Shown here: piece after piece, positions 1 to 9,796 of the stretch
How positions within the stretch are numbered: position 1 is the first letter of the stretch
Layout: every line of letters starts with the position of its first letter
Source of the DNA: Pyrinomonadaceae bacterium MAG19_C2-C3
Lineage (GTDB): Bacteria; Acidobacteriota; Blastocatellia; Pyrinomonadales; Pyrinomonadaceae
Length of the DNA: 64,000 bases
NCBI GenBank assembly: GCA_024330265.1
Contig: JANDLT010000001.1
Location: 1-64,000, forward strand
Reading direction: 5' to 3'
Made by a program: the position numbers and the translations under genes
The notes under the pieces: generated by a model
What the model was told of the DNA's origin: nothing
Database searches by the model: none
Seen by the model: the letters and a program-made list of their open reading frames with translations, nothing else

Positions 1-2035
1 GACGACTGCCGCGCCTTCGACGACCGCCGCCCCGACGACCAATGCCGCCGCCCCGCTCAACACGCAACAGCAAGGCACGCAAACCACGACGCAACAAAGC
101 ACGACGACCGGAACGACTGCGCCGACAACAGGCGCGCCTGTCACCGGAACGACGGGCGTTCCTGCCCCGTCCGCCGCCAGACAAGGCATCGGTGCGTCAT
201 CGGGCATCGCACCCGCCGAACTTCCACAAGAACCGCCGCCCATCTCTCCGAATTACGAAGCACCCGCACGCCCTCTGCCGTCGGCGGAGCGCATCGGCGT
301 AAGGCTTGACGACCAGCAACCTTTGACGCTCAATGATGCCGTCCGTCTCGCGCTTGAAAACAACAACGACATCGGCATCGCGCGCATAGATGTTCAACTC
401 GCAGAGTTTGATTTGACCGCCGCGCAAGGTGTTTATGACCCGATAATCAATTCGTCGAACTACTACGAGCGTTCCTCGACGCCGACCTCATCCGTCATCA
501 CGGGCGGACCCGGCGGCAAGGTCACGGAAACAGATTTGACCGGACAATTCGGCGTCAATGGATTCTCGCCGTTCGCGGGCGGTCTGTATTCGCTCAACTA
601 CACGTCGTCGCGCCTGACGAGTGACGGGCGCATCGTGCAGTTCAACCCGCAGTTTCCTTCGGTCTTGACCGCGACTTACCAACAACCTTTGCTGCGCGGT
701 TTCCGCTTCGATAATCGTCGCCGGACAATCGAAGTGGCGAAGAAAAACCTTAGCTTGACCGACGCGCAATTTCGCGGGCGAACAATCGAAATCATCGCGC
801 AAGTCGAATCGGCTTACTGGGATTTGGCTTTCGCGCTTCGCAACTTGCAAGTTCAGATTGATGCCGTCCGGCAAGCCCGCACGCAAGTCGAAAGCAATCA
901 ACGTCAAGTCCGAGAAGGCACGCTCGCCCCGATTGACATCGTTGCCGCCGACACGCAAGTCACCAACTTCGAGCAGAGTGTTTATACCGCGCAGGAGCAG
1001 GTCACACGCGCGGAAAACTTTTTGAAGACTTTGCTATTAGGTTCGCGCACCGCCCCGTTCTGGTCGCGCCCGCTCGTTCCCATCACGCCCATTGATTTAG
1101 AACCGCCGCGCTCAACGCTCGAAGACGCGATTGCTGCTGCGCGCACCAATCGCCCGGAACTCGCGCAACTCGATACGAGTGCCGACATCAACCGCATCAA
1201 CCAACGCTTCTTCCGCGACCAACGCCGCCCCCAAGTTGATTTAGTCGGCACGTTCACGCCTTCAGGGTTAGCCGGAACGCCGCGCCTCGCCGGAAGCAAT
1301 CCGTTCGGCAATGACGACGACCAACTTTTGCGTGACCGCCTGAACGAACTTTCACAACGCGCCGGATTGCCCGCGTTGATTGAAACGCCGTCTGCCAATC
1401 CCATCAACGAACAACTCATAGGTGGCTACGGGCGTTCGGTCACAAATCTTTTCGGGTTGAATTATCCGACCGCGCGTGTCGGCGTGGTAGTCAGTCTGCC
1501 GTTTCGCAATCGCACGGCGGAAGCTAATTACGGGCGTTCACTTGCCGAAGCCCGCCGCATCGAAAGTCAGCGCGCACAGCAAGAACAGACCATCGAAGCC
1601 GAAGTGCGAAACACTTTGCAAACTCTGCACTCCGCCGAATCGCGCCTCGCTTCCGCCGCCGCTTCGCGCTCAAGTGCCGAACAACAATACGCGAGCGAGC
1701 AACGCCGCTTCGCCGCCGGAACTTCGACCGTGTTCCTTGTTCTCCAACGTCAACAGGAACTCGTCGCCGCGCGTGCCAACGAACTTCTCGCGCAAACGAC
1801 GCTCAATAAATCCATCGCCGAATTTCAGCGCGTCACGGGCAGAACACTCGAAGCCAACAACGTCGCCATCGAAGCGCGAAGCCGCGAATTTCGTCCCGCG
1901 AACCCGTCCATCCCGACACAGGCGATGACGACACCGATTTTCGCCGACACCGCACCCGTCGCGTTGCCGTCAAACTCAACTGCAACTGACGCCGCGACGC
2001 CTGCCGGAGCGAACAGTTTTACTAAACAACAGTGA
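1..2035 (+). CDS. TolC family outer membrane efflux protein (5' truncated by window edge)
   Basis: The reading frame is open from base 2, so the true start lies left of the window. At least 677 residues are visible. The first ~75 are a Thr/Ala/Gln/Pro-rich low-complexity linker, followed by a Pro-rich segment and, from about base 320, a TolC-like region beginning LTLNDAVRLALENN. This opening and the long Ala/Gln/Glu/Arg-rich helical stretches, present in two similar halves (roughly 770-1050 and 1530-1830), are typical of the outer membrane factor family: trimeric outer membrane channels that work with periplasmic adaptors in efflux or type I secretion. The low-complexity N-terminal extension is unusual for TolC and probably forms a periplasmic or extracellular linker. 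The next gene encodes a small lipoyl-type lipoprotein that could be the adaptor partner (inference). The substrate cannot be told. Confidence 0.85.
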   Translation, partial: TTAAPSTTAAPTTNAAAPLNTQQQGTQTTTQQSTTTGTTAPTTGAPVTGTTGVPAPSAARQGIGASSGIAPAELPQEPPPISPNYEAPARPLPSAERIGVRLDDQQPLTLNDAVRLALENNNDIGIARIDVQLAEFDLTAAQGVYDPIINSSNYYERSSTPTSSVITGGPGGKVTETDLTGQFGVNGFSPFAGGLYSLNYTSSRLTSDGRIVQFNPQFPSVLTATYQQPLLRGFRFDNRRRTIEVAKKNLSLTDAQFRGRTIEIIAQVESAYWDLAFALRNLQVQIDAVRQARTQVESNQRQVREGTLAPIDIVAADTQVTNFEQSVYTAQEQVTRAENFLKTLLLGSRTAPFWSRPLVPITPIDLEPPRSTLEDAIAAARTNRPELAQLDTSADINRINQRFFRDQRRPQVDLVGTFTPSGLAGTPRLAGSNPFGNDDDQLLRDRLNELSQRAGLPALIETPSANPINEQLIGGYGRSVTNLFGLNYPTARVGVVVSLPFRNRTAEANYGRSLAEARRIESQRAQQEQTIEAEVRNTLQTLHSAESRLASAAASRSSAEQQYASEQRRFAAGTSTVFLVLQRQQELVAARANELLAQTTLNKSIAEFQRVTGRTLEANNVAIEARSREFRPANPSIPTQAMTTPIFADTAPVALPSNSTATDAATPAGANSFTKQQ

Positions 2036-2040
2036 GCCTT

Positions 2041-2320
2041 AACTCAAACTACGCGGTTAAGGTTTTACAGCCCGATTCATCGGGCTTTCCGCCGCAGGCG
2101 GCACATAGCCACGCGATTTATCGCGTGGTCGCTTGCAAGCAAAATCCGAAAGGGCGTTTTAACGTCCTTCCTCCTGTGGCTTAAGCCAACGAATTAGAAG
2201 CCCGTTGAAACGGGCTGAGAATTAGCATCCATCTGACCACGCGATAAATCGCGTGGCTATCCGCCCTTACGGGAAAGCCTCGTGAACGAGACTGAAAATC
2301 AAAACTGCGTAATGTGAGTT
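2041..2320. repeat. Palindrome island A1 (nested inverted repeat)
   Basis: Almost the whole gap between two genes is built of short palindromes: GCCCGATTCATCGGGC, CCGCAGGCGG, CCACGCGATTTATCGCGTGG, GCTTGCAAGC, GGCTTAAGCC and GCCCGTTGAAACGGGC. They are arranged so that the outer ends (AACTCAAACTACGC at left, GCGTAATGTGAGTT at right) also pair with each other. The ends and inner words recur in the island at 6359-6654, so this is a dispersed element family. No convincing target duplication is left here. Any promoter for the gene at 2329 must lie inside or across it. Confidence 0.8.
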
Positions 2321-2328
2321 ATTAAACA

Positions 2329-2967
2329 ATGAACTCCACCAACTTCACCAAACGCTTTTACGTCGCCAGCCTAGTTTTCATCGGGTTGACGACGTTCGTT
2401 GCTTGCGGTTCGCGCACGACGAACAACAACGCGACGCGGGAAAATCTTATCGTCGTCAATGCGCCGACGGCGGGCGTTGTGCGCCGCGTCATCGCACGCG
2501 AAGGCTTACCGGCGCGCGAGGGTGCGATGCTGCTTGAAATCAGCGTCGAAACTCCGGCTGATGCTTCCAATTCTGCCGCTTCCAATCTAAACAACGCGAT
2601 GAGCGAAGCGGCGGAGCGTGCGCGGCAAATCGCAAACAGCCGGACGCGCGTTGATGCGGCGACGCACAACAAAGAACGCACCGCCATCGAAGTCGCCCGC
2701 GTTGAATCTCTGGTTGCCGCCGGACAAGCTCCGCAGAGTCAACTCGATGCCGCGCGTGCCGAATTTCAACGGGCGCAGGAACAGGCACAAGTTCCGACTG
2801 TCGGCGTCGTAGTTCCGACTTCGCGACCATCGGTTGCGCCGGAAGTCGAATCAAAAATTGTCGTCGTGCGTGTTCCGGCAAATGGTACGATGCGCGTCAT
2901 CAGTGTTAAAACGGGCGACCGCGTGCGTGTGAATCAGCCGCTTGCGACCTTGACGGTTGAAGACTAA
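2329..2967 (+). CDS. Small lipoyl/HlyD-type periplasmic adaptor-like lipoprotein
   Basis: A 212-residue protein with a membrane-targeting N-terminus and probable lipobox (TTFVAC, Cys about 26), so probably a lipoprotein. After a short linker comes a half-lipoyl motif (VVNAPTAGVVRRVIAREG...G..L), then an Ala/Glu/Arg-rich helical stretch (about 80-155), then the second half-lipoyl motif (RVPANGTMRVISVKTGDRV). This order matches the lipoyl plus alpha-hairpin core of membrane fusion (HlyD/AcrA) proteins, but the beta-barrel and membrane-proximal domains are missing; usual adaptors have 350-450 residues. It lies 293 bp downstream of a TolC-like gene on the same strand, suggesting a partnership (inference). 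No inner membrane transporter is visible in the window. Confidence 0.7.
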   Translation: MNSTNFTKRFYVASLVFIGLTTFVACGSRTTNNNATRENLIVVNAPTAGVVRRVIAREGLPAREGAMLLEISVETPADASNSAASNLNNAMSEAAERARQIANSRTRVDAATHNKERTAIEVARVESLVAAGQAPQSQLDAARAEFQRAQEQAQVPTVGVVVPTSRPSVAPEVESKIVVVRVPANGTMRVISVKTGDRVRVNQPLATLTVED

Positions 2968-3088
2968 ATCAGCAAAATCGCCCGCCGCCTATTGACGATA
3001 TTCGTTTGTCGCCGCATCATGAGCGACGTACTTTTCAATCCTCGTAATCTCCACATATAACTCCGCTGAAGAAGTGAGGAAAACAGAC

Positions 3089-4639
<1,551 letters not shown>

Positions 4640-4643
4640 AGAA

Positions 4644-4722
4644 GATGTTAGGTGTCAGATGTCAGATATTAGTGGAAGATGCAAGTTTTCACTGACATCT
4701 GACATCTGACACCCGACATCTG
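4644..4722. repeat. Heptamer-repeat hairpin between gnd and zwf
   Basis: The left arm is tandem degenerate heptamers of type AGATGTC/AGGTGTC. The right arm is the complementary series TGACATC TGACATC TGACACC. The hairpin starts five bases after the gnd stop. It could be a terminator or mRNA-stabilising structure; T-rich sequence follows at 4723-4726. Confidence 0.75.
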
Positions 4723-4739
4723 TTTTCGGAGAAAACACT

Positions 4740-6320
4740 ATGAGTACAACCATCAATGCCGACACCTCGATCTCTGATGTTTCACCTGCTATTGCCAATG
4801 CCGCCGCCAATGTCGCGGCTCTGCCGGAAGCTGACCCGTGTACCGTCGTCATCTTTGGTGCGAGCGGCGATTTAGCGAAACGAAAACTGCTGCCCGCCCT
4901 CTTTAATCTCGCGTGCGCGGGAAGCCTTCAATGCAAGCGCAATCAATTCACGATTTTGGGTATCGGGCGCACGCCGATGTCCGATGAAGCGTTTCGTGAT
5001 GCGATGCACGAGTTTATGTTGACGGCGAAAGATGTCGCGGACTTTACCGAAGAAGGTTGGAAAGAGTTTGCCAATCGCATTCATTACATGGTCGGCGACC
5101 CCAACGACAACGGTTCGCATGAAGAATTAGCGAATCAACTCGAAGCTCTCGCCAATGAAAAAGGCGCGTCGCGCAATTGTTTGTTTTATCTTTCAACCCC
5201 GCCTTCGGCAACCGCTGCCATCATCAAAGGTTTGGGCAGCGCGGGACTCAATGAGGAAACCGACGGCTGGCGGCGCGTGATTATCGAAAAACCTTTCGGG
5301 CGCGATTTGACTTCGGCGCGCGAACTAAACGCCGTCGTCGGCAGCGTCTTTCAAGAACACCAAACCTATCGCATAGACCATTATCTCGGCAAAGAAACCG
5401 TGCAGAACATTCTCGTGTTTCGTTTCGGTAATTCGTTGTTCGAGCCGATTTGGAATCGCAACTATATTGACCACGTCGAAATCACCGCCGCCGAAGTTTT
5501 AGGTATCGAGAACCGCGCCGGATATTACGAAGAATCCGGTGCGCTGCGTGACATGGTTGCCAACCACTTGCTTCAACTCGTGACCTTGACGGCGATGGAG
5601 CCGCCCGTCGCATTCGACGCCGATTCGGTGCGCGAAGAAAAGGTGCAAGTCCTGCGTTCGATGCGCCCGATGACGCCCGATGAAATCAAACAACGCACCG
5701 TGCGCGCTCAATACTCGAACGGCGAAAAAAAGAGCGAACAGCTTGCTTCCTACTTGGAAGAAAAGGGTGTCAAGTCGGATTCAAAAACCGAAACTTACGC
5801 CGCCGTCAAGTTTATGATTGATAATTGGCGGTGGGGCGGCGTGCCGTTTTACGTTCGCACGGGCAAGCGTCTCGCCAGTCACATCACGGAAATCCGCGTC
5901 CATATGAAGCGCACGCCACAGGCTCTATTTTCCGGCGACGAACACGACATCGCACCGAACGTCATCATCATGCAGATTCAACCGGACGAAGGCATCTCGG
6001 TTAATTTCGTCGCCAAACGTCCGGGAACGGAGATGCACGCCAGCACCGTGCAGATGAATTTCCGTTATGCACAAGGCTTCGGCACGCGCTCACCCGCCGC
6101 GTATGAAACTCTGCTTTTAGACGCGATGCAGGGCGACGCGACGCTTTTCACGCGCGCCGATGAAGTCGAATACGCATGGCGTCTTATCACGCCGATTGAA
6201 GAAGCGTGGGCAAGCGATTCGTTTCCGCTCGCACACTACGCGGCGAACAGCGCGGGTCCGGCAGAGTCGAATTCGATGCTCGCACGCGAAGGTCACGAGT
6301 GGCACGACTTGGAGAAGTGA
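4740..6320 (+). CDS. zwf: Glucose-6-phosphate 1-dehydrogenase
   Basis: Oxidises glucose 6-phosphate to 6-phosphogluconolactone with NADP+, the entry step of the oxidative pentose phosphate pathway. The NADP-binding motif is VIFGASGDLAKRKLLPALFNL (about residues 40-60). The active-site signature RIDHYLGKETVQN contains the substrate-binding Lys and catalytic His. FRFGNSLFEPIWNRNYIDH follows, as in all family members. The 526 residues match the family with a ~35-residue Ala-rich N-terminal extension. A GGAGA ribosome-binding site lies 8-12 bases before the ATG. The gene lies between gnd and pgl. Confidence 0.96.
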   Translation: MSTTINADTSISDVSPAIANAAANVAALPEADPCTVVIFGASGDLAKRKLLPALFNLACAGSLQCKRNQFTILGIGRTPMSDEAFRDAMHEFMLTAKDVADFTEEGWKEFANRIHYMVGDPNDNGSHEELANQLEALANEKGASRNCLFYLSTPPSATAAIIKGLGSAGLNEETDGWRRVIIEKPFGRDLTSARELNAVVGSVFQEHQTYRIDHYLGKETVQNILVFRFGNSLFEPIWNRNYIDHVEITAAEVLGIENRAGYYEESGALRDMVANHLLQLVTLTAMEPPVAFDADSVREEKVQVLRSMRPMTPDEIKQRTVRAQYSNGEKKSEQLASYLEEKGVKSDSKTETYAAVKFMIDNWRWGGVPFYVRTGKRLASHITEIRVHMKRTPQALFSGDEHDIAPNVIIMQIQPDEGISVNFVAKRPGTEMHASTVQMNFRYAQGFGTRSPAAYETLLLDAMQGDATLFTRADEVEYAWRLITPIEEAWASDSFPLAHYAANSAGPAESNSMLAREGHEWHDLEK

Positions 6321-6327
6321 GAGAAAT

Positions 6328-6698
6328 TGATTCATTGATTCATCGGTTTATTGATTCACTCACCTTACGCGATTCTGGTTTTCAGCCCGATTCATCGGGC
6401 TGTCCGCGCGAGCGGCACTTAGCCACGCGATTTCATCGCGTGGACACAGGACGCGAAAACCTCACAGGGCGTTTTAACGTCCTTGTGGAATGGGCGGCTT
6501 CAGCCAAACGCTAAAGCGGGAACGGGAAGGACGTTAAAACGCCCTCGAATGTTCAACTCGCGCCCTGTCCAGCCGTCAAACGGAACCTGTCTAAATGCCG
6601 CTTCGCGGAAAGCCCGATGAATCGGGCTGGAAATCATGACCTGCGTAAGGTGAGTGATTCATTTGTATTGAGCCGATGAATCAATGAATCAATCTTCA
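6328..6698. repeat. Heptamer hairpin carrying an inserted palindrome island (A2, 6359-6654)
   Basis: The outer arms are TGATTCA-type heptamers (6328-6350 pairing with 6674-6698). Inside the loop sits a 296-bp element whose ends are CTCACCTTACGC and GCGTAAGGTGAG. It is flanked on both sides by the 7-bp direct repeat TGATTCA (6352-6358 and 6655-6661). Internally it contains GCCCGATTCATCGGGC twice, CCACGCGATTTCATCGCGTGG-like palindromes and GGGCGTTTTAACGTCC with its complement. It is related to island A1. The flanking repeat equals the heptamer unit, so it is weaker evidence for target duplication than a unique sequence would be. Confidence 0.8.
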
Positions 6699-6718
6699 CT
6701 TAGAACGGTGAAAAGAAA

Positions 6719-7501
6719 ATGTCGAACATTGAAATTAAGATTTGCGCCGACGCCGACGCGATAAGCCGCGAAGCCGCGACGCGCTTTATGGATGCAGCGC
6801 GTGATGCGACCGCGCGCAATGGAAAGTTTAGCGTCGCGTTGTCGGGCGGTTCAACGCCGCGCAAGTTGTTTGAAAAACTCGCGCTTCCCGAAGCGCAAAG
6901 CCGTGTTGATTGGAATGCGGTTCACCTGTTCTGGTCGGACGAACGCGCCGTGCCGCCCGACGATAAAGACAGTAATTTTCACACCGCGCATGAATCTCTT
7001 ATCACGCACATTCCGATTCCTGAAGCCAACATTCATCGCATCGCGGGCGAACAGGCACAGACGAGCGACGCGGATGCGGAACAGGCGGCGGCGGAATATG
7101 AATCGGAAATCCGCCGCGTTTTACAAACGCCGCATGACGACATGCCGCGCTTCGATTTAATCCTGCTCGGTATGGGAGCGGACGGTCACACGGCGTCACT
7201 CTTTCCCGGCACAACGGCGTTGGATGAAACGGCGCGCGGAGTGGTCACCGTGTGGGTCGAAAAAATGAACACGCGCCGTGTGACGTTCACCTTCCCACTT
7301 CTAAACCACGCGGCGCACGTCATGTTTCTCATCGGCGGAGCGGACAAAAGCCACACCTTGCGCGAAGTTTTGCAACCCGAAAACGGTGCAGCGACATATC
7401 CGTCGCAACGTGTGAAACCGACCAACGGCAAACTGACATGGCTGATTGACGAAGCGGCGGCGAGTGAATTGAACCGCGATGCTCTGTCGCCAATAAAATA
7501 A
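6719..7501 (+). CDS. pgl: 6-phosphogluconolactonase
   Basis: Hydrolyses 6-phosphogluconolactone to 6-phosphogluconate, between the steps of zwf and gnd. Recognisable motifs are the phosphate-binding SVALSGGSTPRKLFEKLA, FWSDERAVPPDDKDSNF and LGMGADGHTASLFPGT, in the order and spacing of the SOL/NagB-like family. The length of 260 residues is normal. The ATG start follows a purine-rich stretch (GTGAAAAGAAA). The gene is separated from zwf by about 400 bp of repeats, so a single transcript is uncertain although the pathway link is clear. Confidence 0.94.
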   Translation: MSNIEIKICADADAISREAATRFMDAARDATARNGKFSVALSGGSTPRKLFEKLALPEAQSRVDWNAVHLFWSDERAVPPDDKDSNFHTAHESLITHIPIPEANIHRIAGEQAQTSDADAEQAAAEYESEIRRVLQTPHDDMPRFDLILLGMGADGHTASLFPGTTALDETARGVVTVWVEKMNTRRVTFTFPLLNHAAHVMFLIGGADKSHTLREVLQPENGAATYPSQRVKPTNGKLTWLIDEAAASELNRDALSPIK

Positions 7502-7503
7502 TG

Positions 7504-7867
7504 TTAGTTCGGGATAAGGATTTGAGCCACGCAAGTGGCGGCATAGTCATAGCCCATGTCGTGAGACATGGGCTGAGAACAGGATAAAAGTCAAAGCCCC
7601 GTCGGGGGCGACACAAGTTATGTCGTCCCTAACGGGCAATGGCATTAAGTTAAGGTTGTTTGGAGGCGGGCTATGCCCGCCGTCCCCGCGCACGGCGGGC
7701 ATAGCCCGCCTCCAAACGGGCGATTATTTTCTTAACTTAATGCCATTGCCCTAACGGGGCTTTAATCTTCAGTCTTTACCTTTGACCTACCTCTCACGAT
7801 GTGGGCTATGACTATGCCGCCACTTGCGTGGCTAAGAGGTCGCTTCTTAGCTCGAACTCAAGTTAAA
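7504..7867. repeat. Palindrome island B1 with nested 112-bp element
   Basis: A long nested inverted repeat fills the gap between pgl and the DAC gene. The outer arms 7525-7565 and 7793-7833 match at 39 of 41 positions. Inside them a GCCCCGTCGGGG / CCCTAACGGGGC palindrome pair is interrupted by the element at 7637-7748. The ends contain a TAACnTnAGTTCG-like motif, also seen at the left end of the island at 14432. No clear flanking duplication was found for the whole island. Confidence 0.8.
7637..7748. mobile_element. 112-bp palindromic MITE-like element, copy 1
   Basis: The terminal inverted repeats are CAATGGCATTAAGTTAAG and CTTAACTTAATGCCATTG. The core is a strong palindrome (TTTGGAGGCGGGC...GCCCGCCTCCAAA). 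The perfect direct repeat CCCTAACGGG flanks it at 7627-7636 and 7749-7758. If the ends are set at GGG...CCC instead, the duplication is 4 bp (TAAC). Copy 2 at 14586-14697 is its reverse complement with one base difference. It has no coding capacity, so mobilisation would need a transposase in trans. Confidence 0.8.
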
Positions 7868-7946
7868 TTAGAACTATCTCCAAAGGGATGGCATCAAACC
7901 TTCATTCAAGACAGAAAATCTTTCATCATTCAAAGGGTTGTAATTC

Positions 7947-8525
7947 TTGTTTAATACACTTTGCTCGAAAGCCAAAGTTCGTCATCCGGGCGTGCTTGAG
8001 GCGGTCATCGAAATCGGCGTTGAAATCGCGCGTGAAGGGCGCGAAGGCAGGCGCATCGGAACTATCTTCACCGTCGGCGACCATGAAGCGGTGTTGAAGC
8101 GTTCGCGGACATTGATTCTCGACCCGCTCGCCGGACATGCCGACGAAGACAAACACATCACGAACCGGAACTTGCGCGGCACGGTCAAAGAACTCGCGCA
8201 ACTCGACGGCGGTTTCATCGTCTCGGACGATGGCATCGTCATCTCGGCGTGTCGCTATCTGGACGCGACGACTTCGGATGTCGAACTCGCGTTCGGTTTG
8301 GGCAGCCGTCATCTGGCGGGAGCGAGCGTGTCGCGTGTGACGTGCGCGGTCGCGGTCGTCATCTCTGAAAGTTCGATGGTCAGAGTCTTTGAACGCGGCG
8401 TGCTGATTGGTGAAATCATTCCCGAAGTGTGGTTGCTCAATCGTCATAATGTTCAACTGCGCGGAGCGGTAACGGAAGAACACGAAGGCGATATGACGGT
8501 TTTGACGACGCAGAAAATGACGTGA
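7947..8525 (+). CDS. DisA N-terminal (DAC, diadenylate cyclase) domain protein
   Basis: A 192-residue stand-alone protein resembling the DAC domain, which makes c-di-AMP from two ATP. HPGVLEAVIEIGVEIAREGREGRRIGT, LDGGFIVSDDGIVISACRYLDA and GSRHLAGASVSRVT align with family positions by eye. The canonical catalytic DGA reads DGG, and the RHR motif reads RHL, so activity is uncertain; the protein could be a divergent cyclase or a nucleotide sensor. There is no transmembrane segment (unlike CdaA) and no DisA linker or HhH domain. The start is TTG 7947, shortly after an in-frame stop at 7941, with AAAGGG 10 bases upstream. The N-terminus is therefore short, and GTG 7992 is an alternative. Confidence 0.75.
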   Translation: MFNTLCSKAKVRHPGVLEAVIEIGVEIAREGREGRRIGTIFTVGDHEAVLKRSRTLILDPLAGHADEDKHITNRNLRGTVKELAQLDGGFIVSDDGIVISACRYLDATTSDVELAFGLGSRHLAGASVSRVTCAVAVVISESSMVRVFERGVLIGEIIPEVWLLNRHNVQLRGAVTEEHEGDMTVLTTQKMT

Positions 8526-8549
8526 GGCGCGATATAAGAAGCGAGAAGG

Positions 8550-8662
8550 AATTTATCCACGAAGCACACGAAGCAGCACGAAACAAAACCGGAATTTTAA
8601 TTTCTCCTACAATTCACGATTCACCCCGCTTTCATTCTGGCTTCTGGCTTCTGACTCCTGCT
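8550..8662. repeat. Two single-armed heptamer-type repeats
   Basis: TTTATCCACGAAGCACACGAAG (8550-8572) belongs to the same word family as the hairpins at 14331 and 17513. CTGGCTTCTGACTCCTG (8644-8660) belongs to the GTCAGAA family. No complementary arm is close by, so these may be remnants of hairpins. Confidence 0.55.
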
Positions 8663-8666
8663 TTTT

Positions 8667-9128
8667 ATGAACTCCCACATTTTTCAAATCAATGCTTCGC
8701 GCGGCGGCGTGCCGAAATCGGCGGTGCGCGAGGCGACGTTAATCGCCACCGGACTTACGATTGACGTGCAGAGACTGACGCAGTTTCATGGCGGGACGGA
8801 GCGCGCTTTGTGTTTGTATTCGCTGGAAAAAATTCTTGCTTTGCAACGGGAAGGGCATCCGATTTACCCCGGCTCGACGGGCGAGAATGTGACGCTCGCG
8901 GGCATTGATTGGGATGAGTTAAGGATTGGCACACGGCTCAAGTTGGGTGATGAAGTTGCGGTTGAAATAAGTAGTTACACCGTGCCGTGCAAGCAAATCG
9001 CGGCGTCGTTTATAGACGGCAATTTTAAGCGTATCTCACAGGTTCAGCATTCCGGTTGGTCACGCCTTTATGTGCGCGTGATTGAGGCGGGCAATCTCGT
9101 CATCGGGCAGACGGCGCGCGTGTTGTGA
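8667..9128 (+). CDS. MOSC domain-containing protein
   Basis: A 153-residue cytosolic protein consisting almost entirely of a MOSC (molybdenum cofactor sulfurase C-terminal) beta-barrel domain. Supporting segments are GVPKSAVREATL at the N-terminus, HGGTERALCLYSLEKI, GHPIYPGSTGENVTLAGIDWDEL and the conserved cysteine in YTVPCKQI (about 110). In this family the Cys is thought to carry or bind sulfur for the molybdenum cofactor or related chemistry; YiiM-type members reduce N-hydroxylated compounds. The neighbours give no clue to the substrate. Compact single-domain size is normal for the YiiM-like subgroup. Confidence 0.88.
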   Translation: MNSHIFQINASRGGVPKSAVREATLIATGLTIDVQRLTQFHGGTERALCLYSLEKILALQREGHPIYPGSTGENVTLAGIDWDELRIGTRLKLGDEVAVEISSYTVPCKQIAASFIDGNFKRISQVQHSGWSRLYVRVIEAGNLVIGQTARVL

Positions 9129-9223
9129 TTTCCTTATAGCGTGGGTTAGTTGGGACAAGCGGCATGGACGCAAGTTATAATGCCGCTGCTCAAGCATAAA
9201 ACTTACCTCTTGCGGGTCTCTTT

Positions 9224-9733
9224 TTGATAAGCAAAAACAGGTTGATAAATTCGATAGTGAAGGATGTGCGCGTCGTCTGTGTCGCGGTGTGGGTCGGTGC
9301 GTGCGTGTTGTTCGCGGCGGGACTCGCGCCCGTGTTGTTTGAGGTTTTGCCGACACGGGAACTCGCGGGCGTGGTTGTCAATCGCGTCTTGCGGTTGTTG
9401 AATGTCGGCGGATTGATTGTCAGTCTCGGATTGCTGTTGAGTTTGTGGAGCGGTGGGCGGCACGCGGCGGCAAAGTGGTGGCGCGCCGAAGCCGTGTCGC
9501 TCGTCGTGGTCGCGGTGACGTGCGCGGTGAATCATTTCGTCATCGCGCGGCGCATCGCGGAGTTGCGCGCACAGATGCCGACACCGATTGACGCTCTCGC
9601 GGCGACGGATGATTTGCGCGTCGCGTTCGGCTCTCTGCACGGTTGGTCAATTCTCGTGTTAGGCTGTGGCGTGGTCGCCGGAATCGTGGCTCTGGTTTTA
9701 ATCGCGCGGCGCGAGACTACGATGACGGTGTGA
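9224..9733 (+). CDS. DUF4149-like integral membrane protein
   Basis: About 155-169 residues with four hydrophobic segments (about residues 15-40, 52-72, 86-106, 142-162). This resembles the DUF4149/TMEM205-type membrane family in size and in the charged pattern between helices 1 and 2 (VLFEVLPTRELAGVVVNRVLRLLN). Function in this family is unknown. The listed start is TTG 9224; in-frame GTG codons at 9257 and 9266 are equally plausible, and no good ribosome-binding site decides. An AGCGGCAT/ATGCCGCT hairpin at 9158-9187 lies between this gene and the MOSC gene. Confidence 0.6.
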   Translation: MISKNRLINSIVKDVRVVCVAVWVGACVLFAAGLAPVLFEVLPTRELAGVVVNRVLRLLNVGGLIVSLGLLLSLWSGGRHAAAKWWRAEAVSLVVVAVTCAVNHFVIARRIAELRAQMPTPIDALAATDDLRVAFGSLHGWSILVLGCGVVAGIVALVLIARRETTMTV

Positions 9734-9796
9734 CGACGGTGCATTGGTGGTGTGAGATAGTTCATTGATTCGTAAGTTCAAAGGTGGATAAAGACG

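Noticed and set aside
9158-9187. tRNA or small RNA between MOSC and DUF4149-like genes
   Set aside because: Only one 8-bp stem; no cloverleaf or other conserved RNA pattern.
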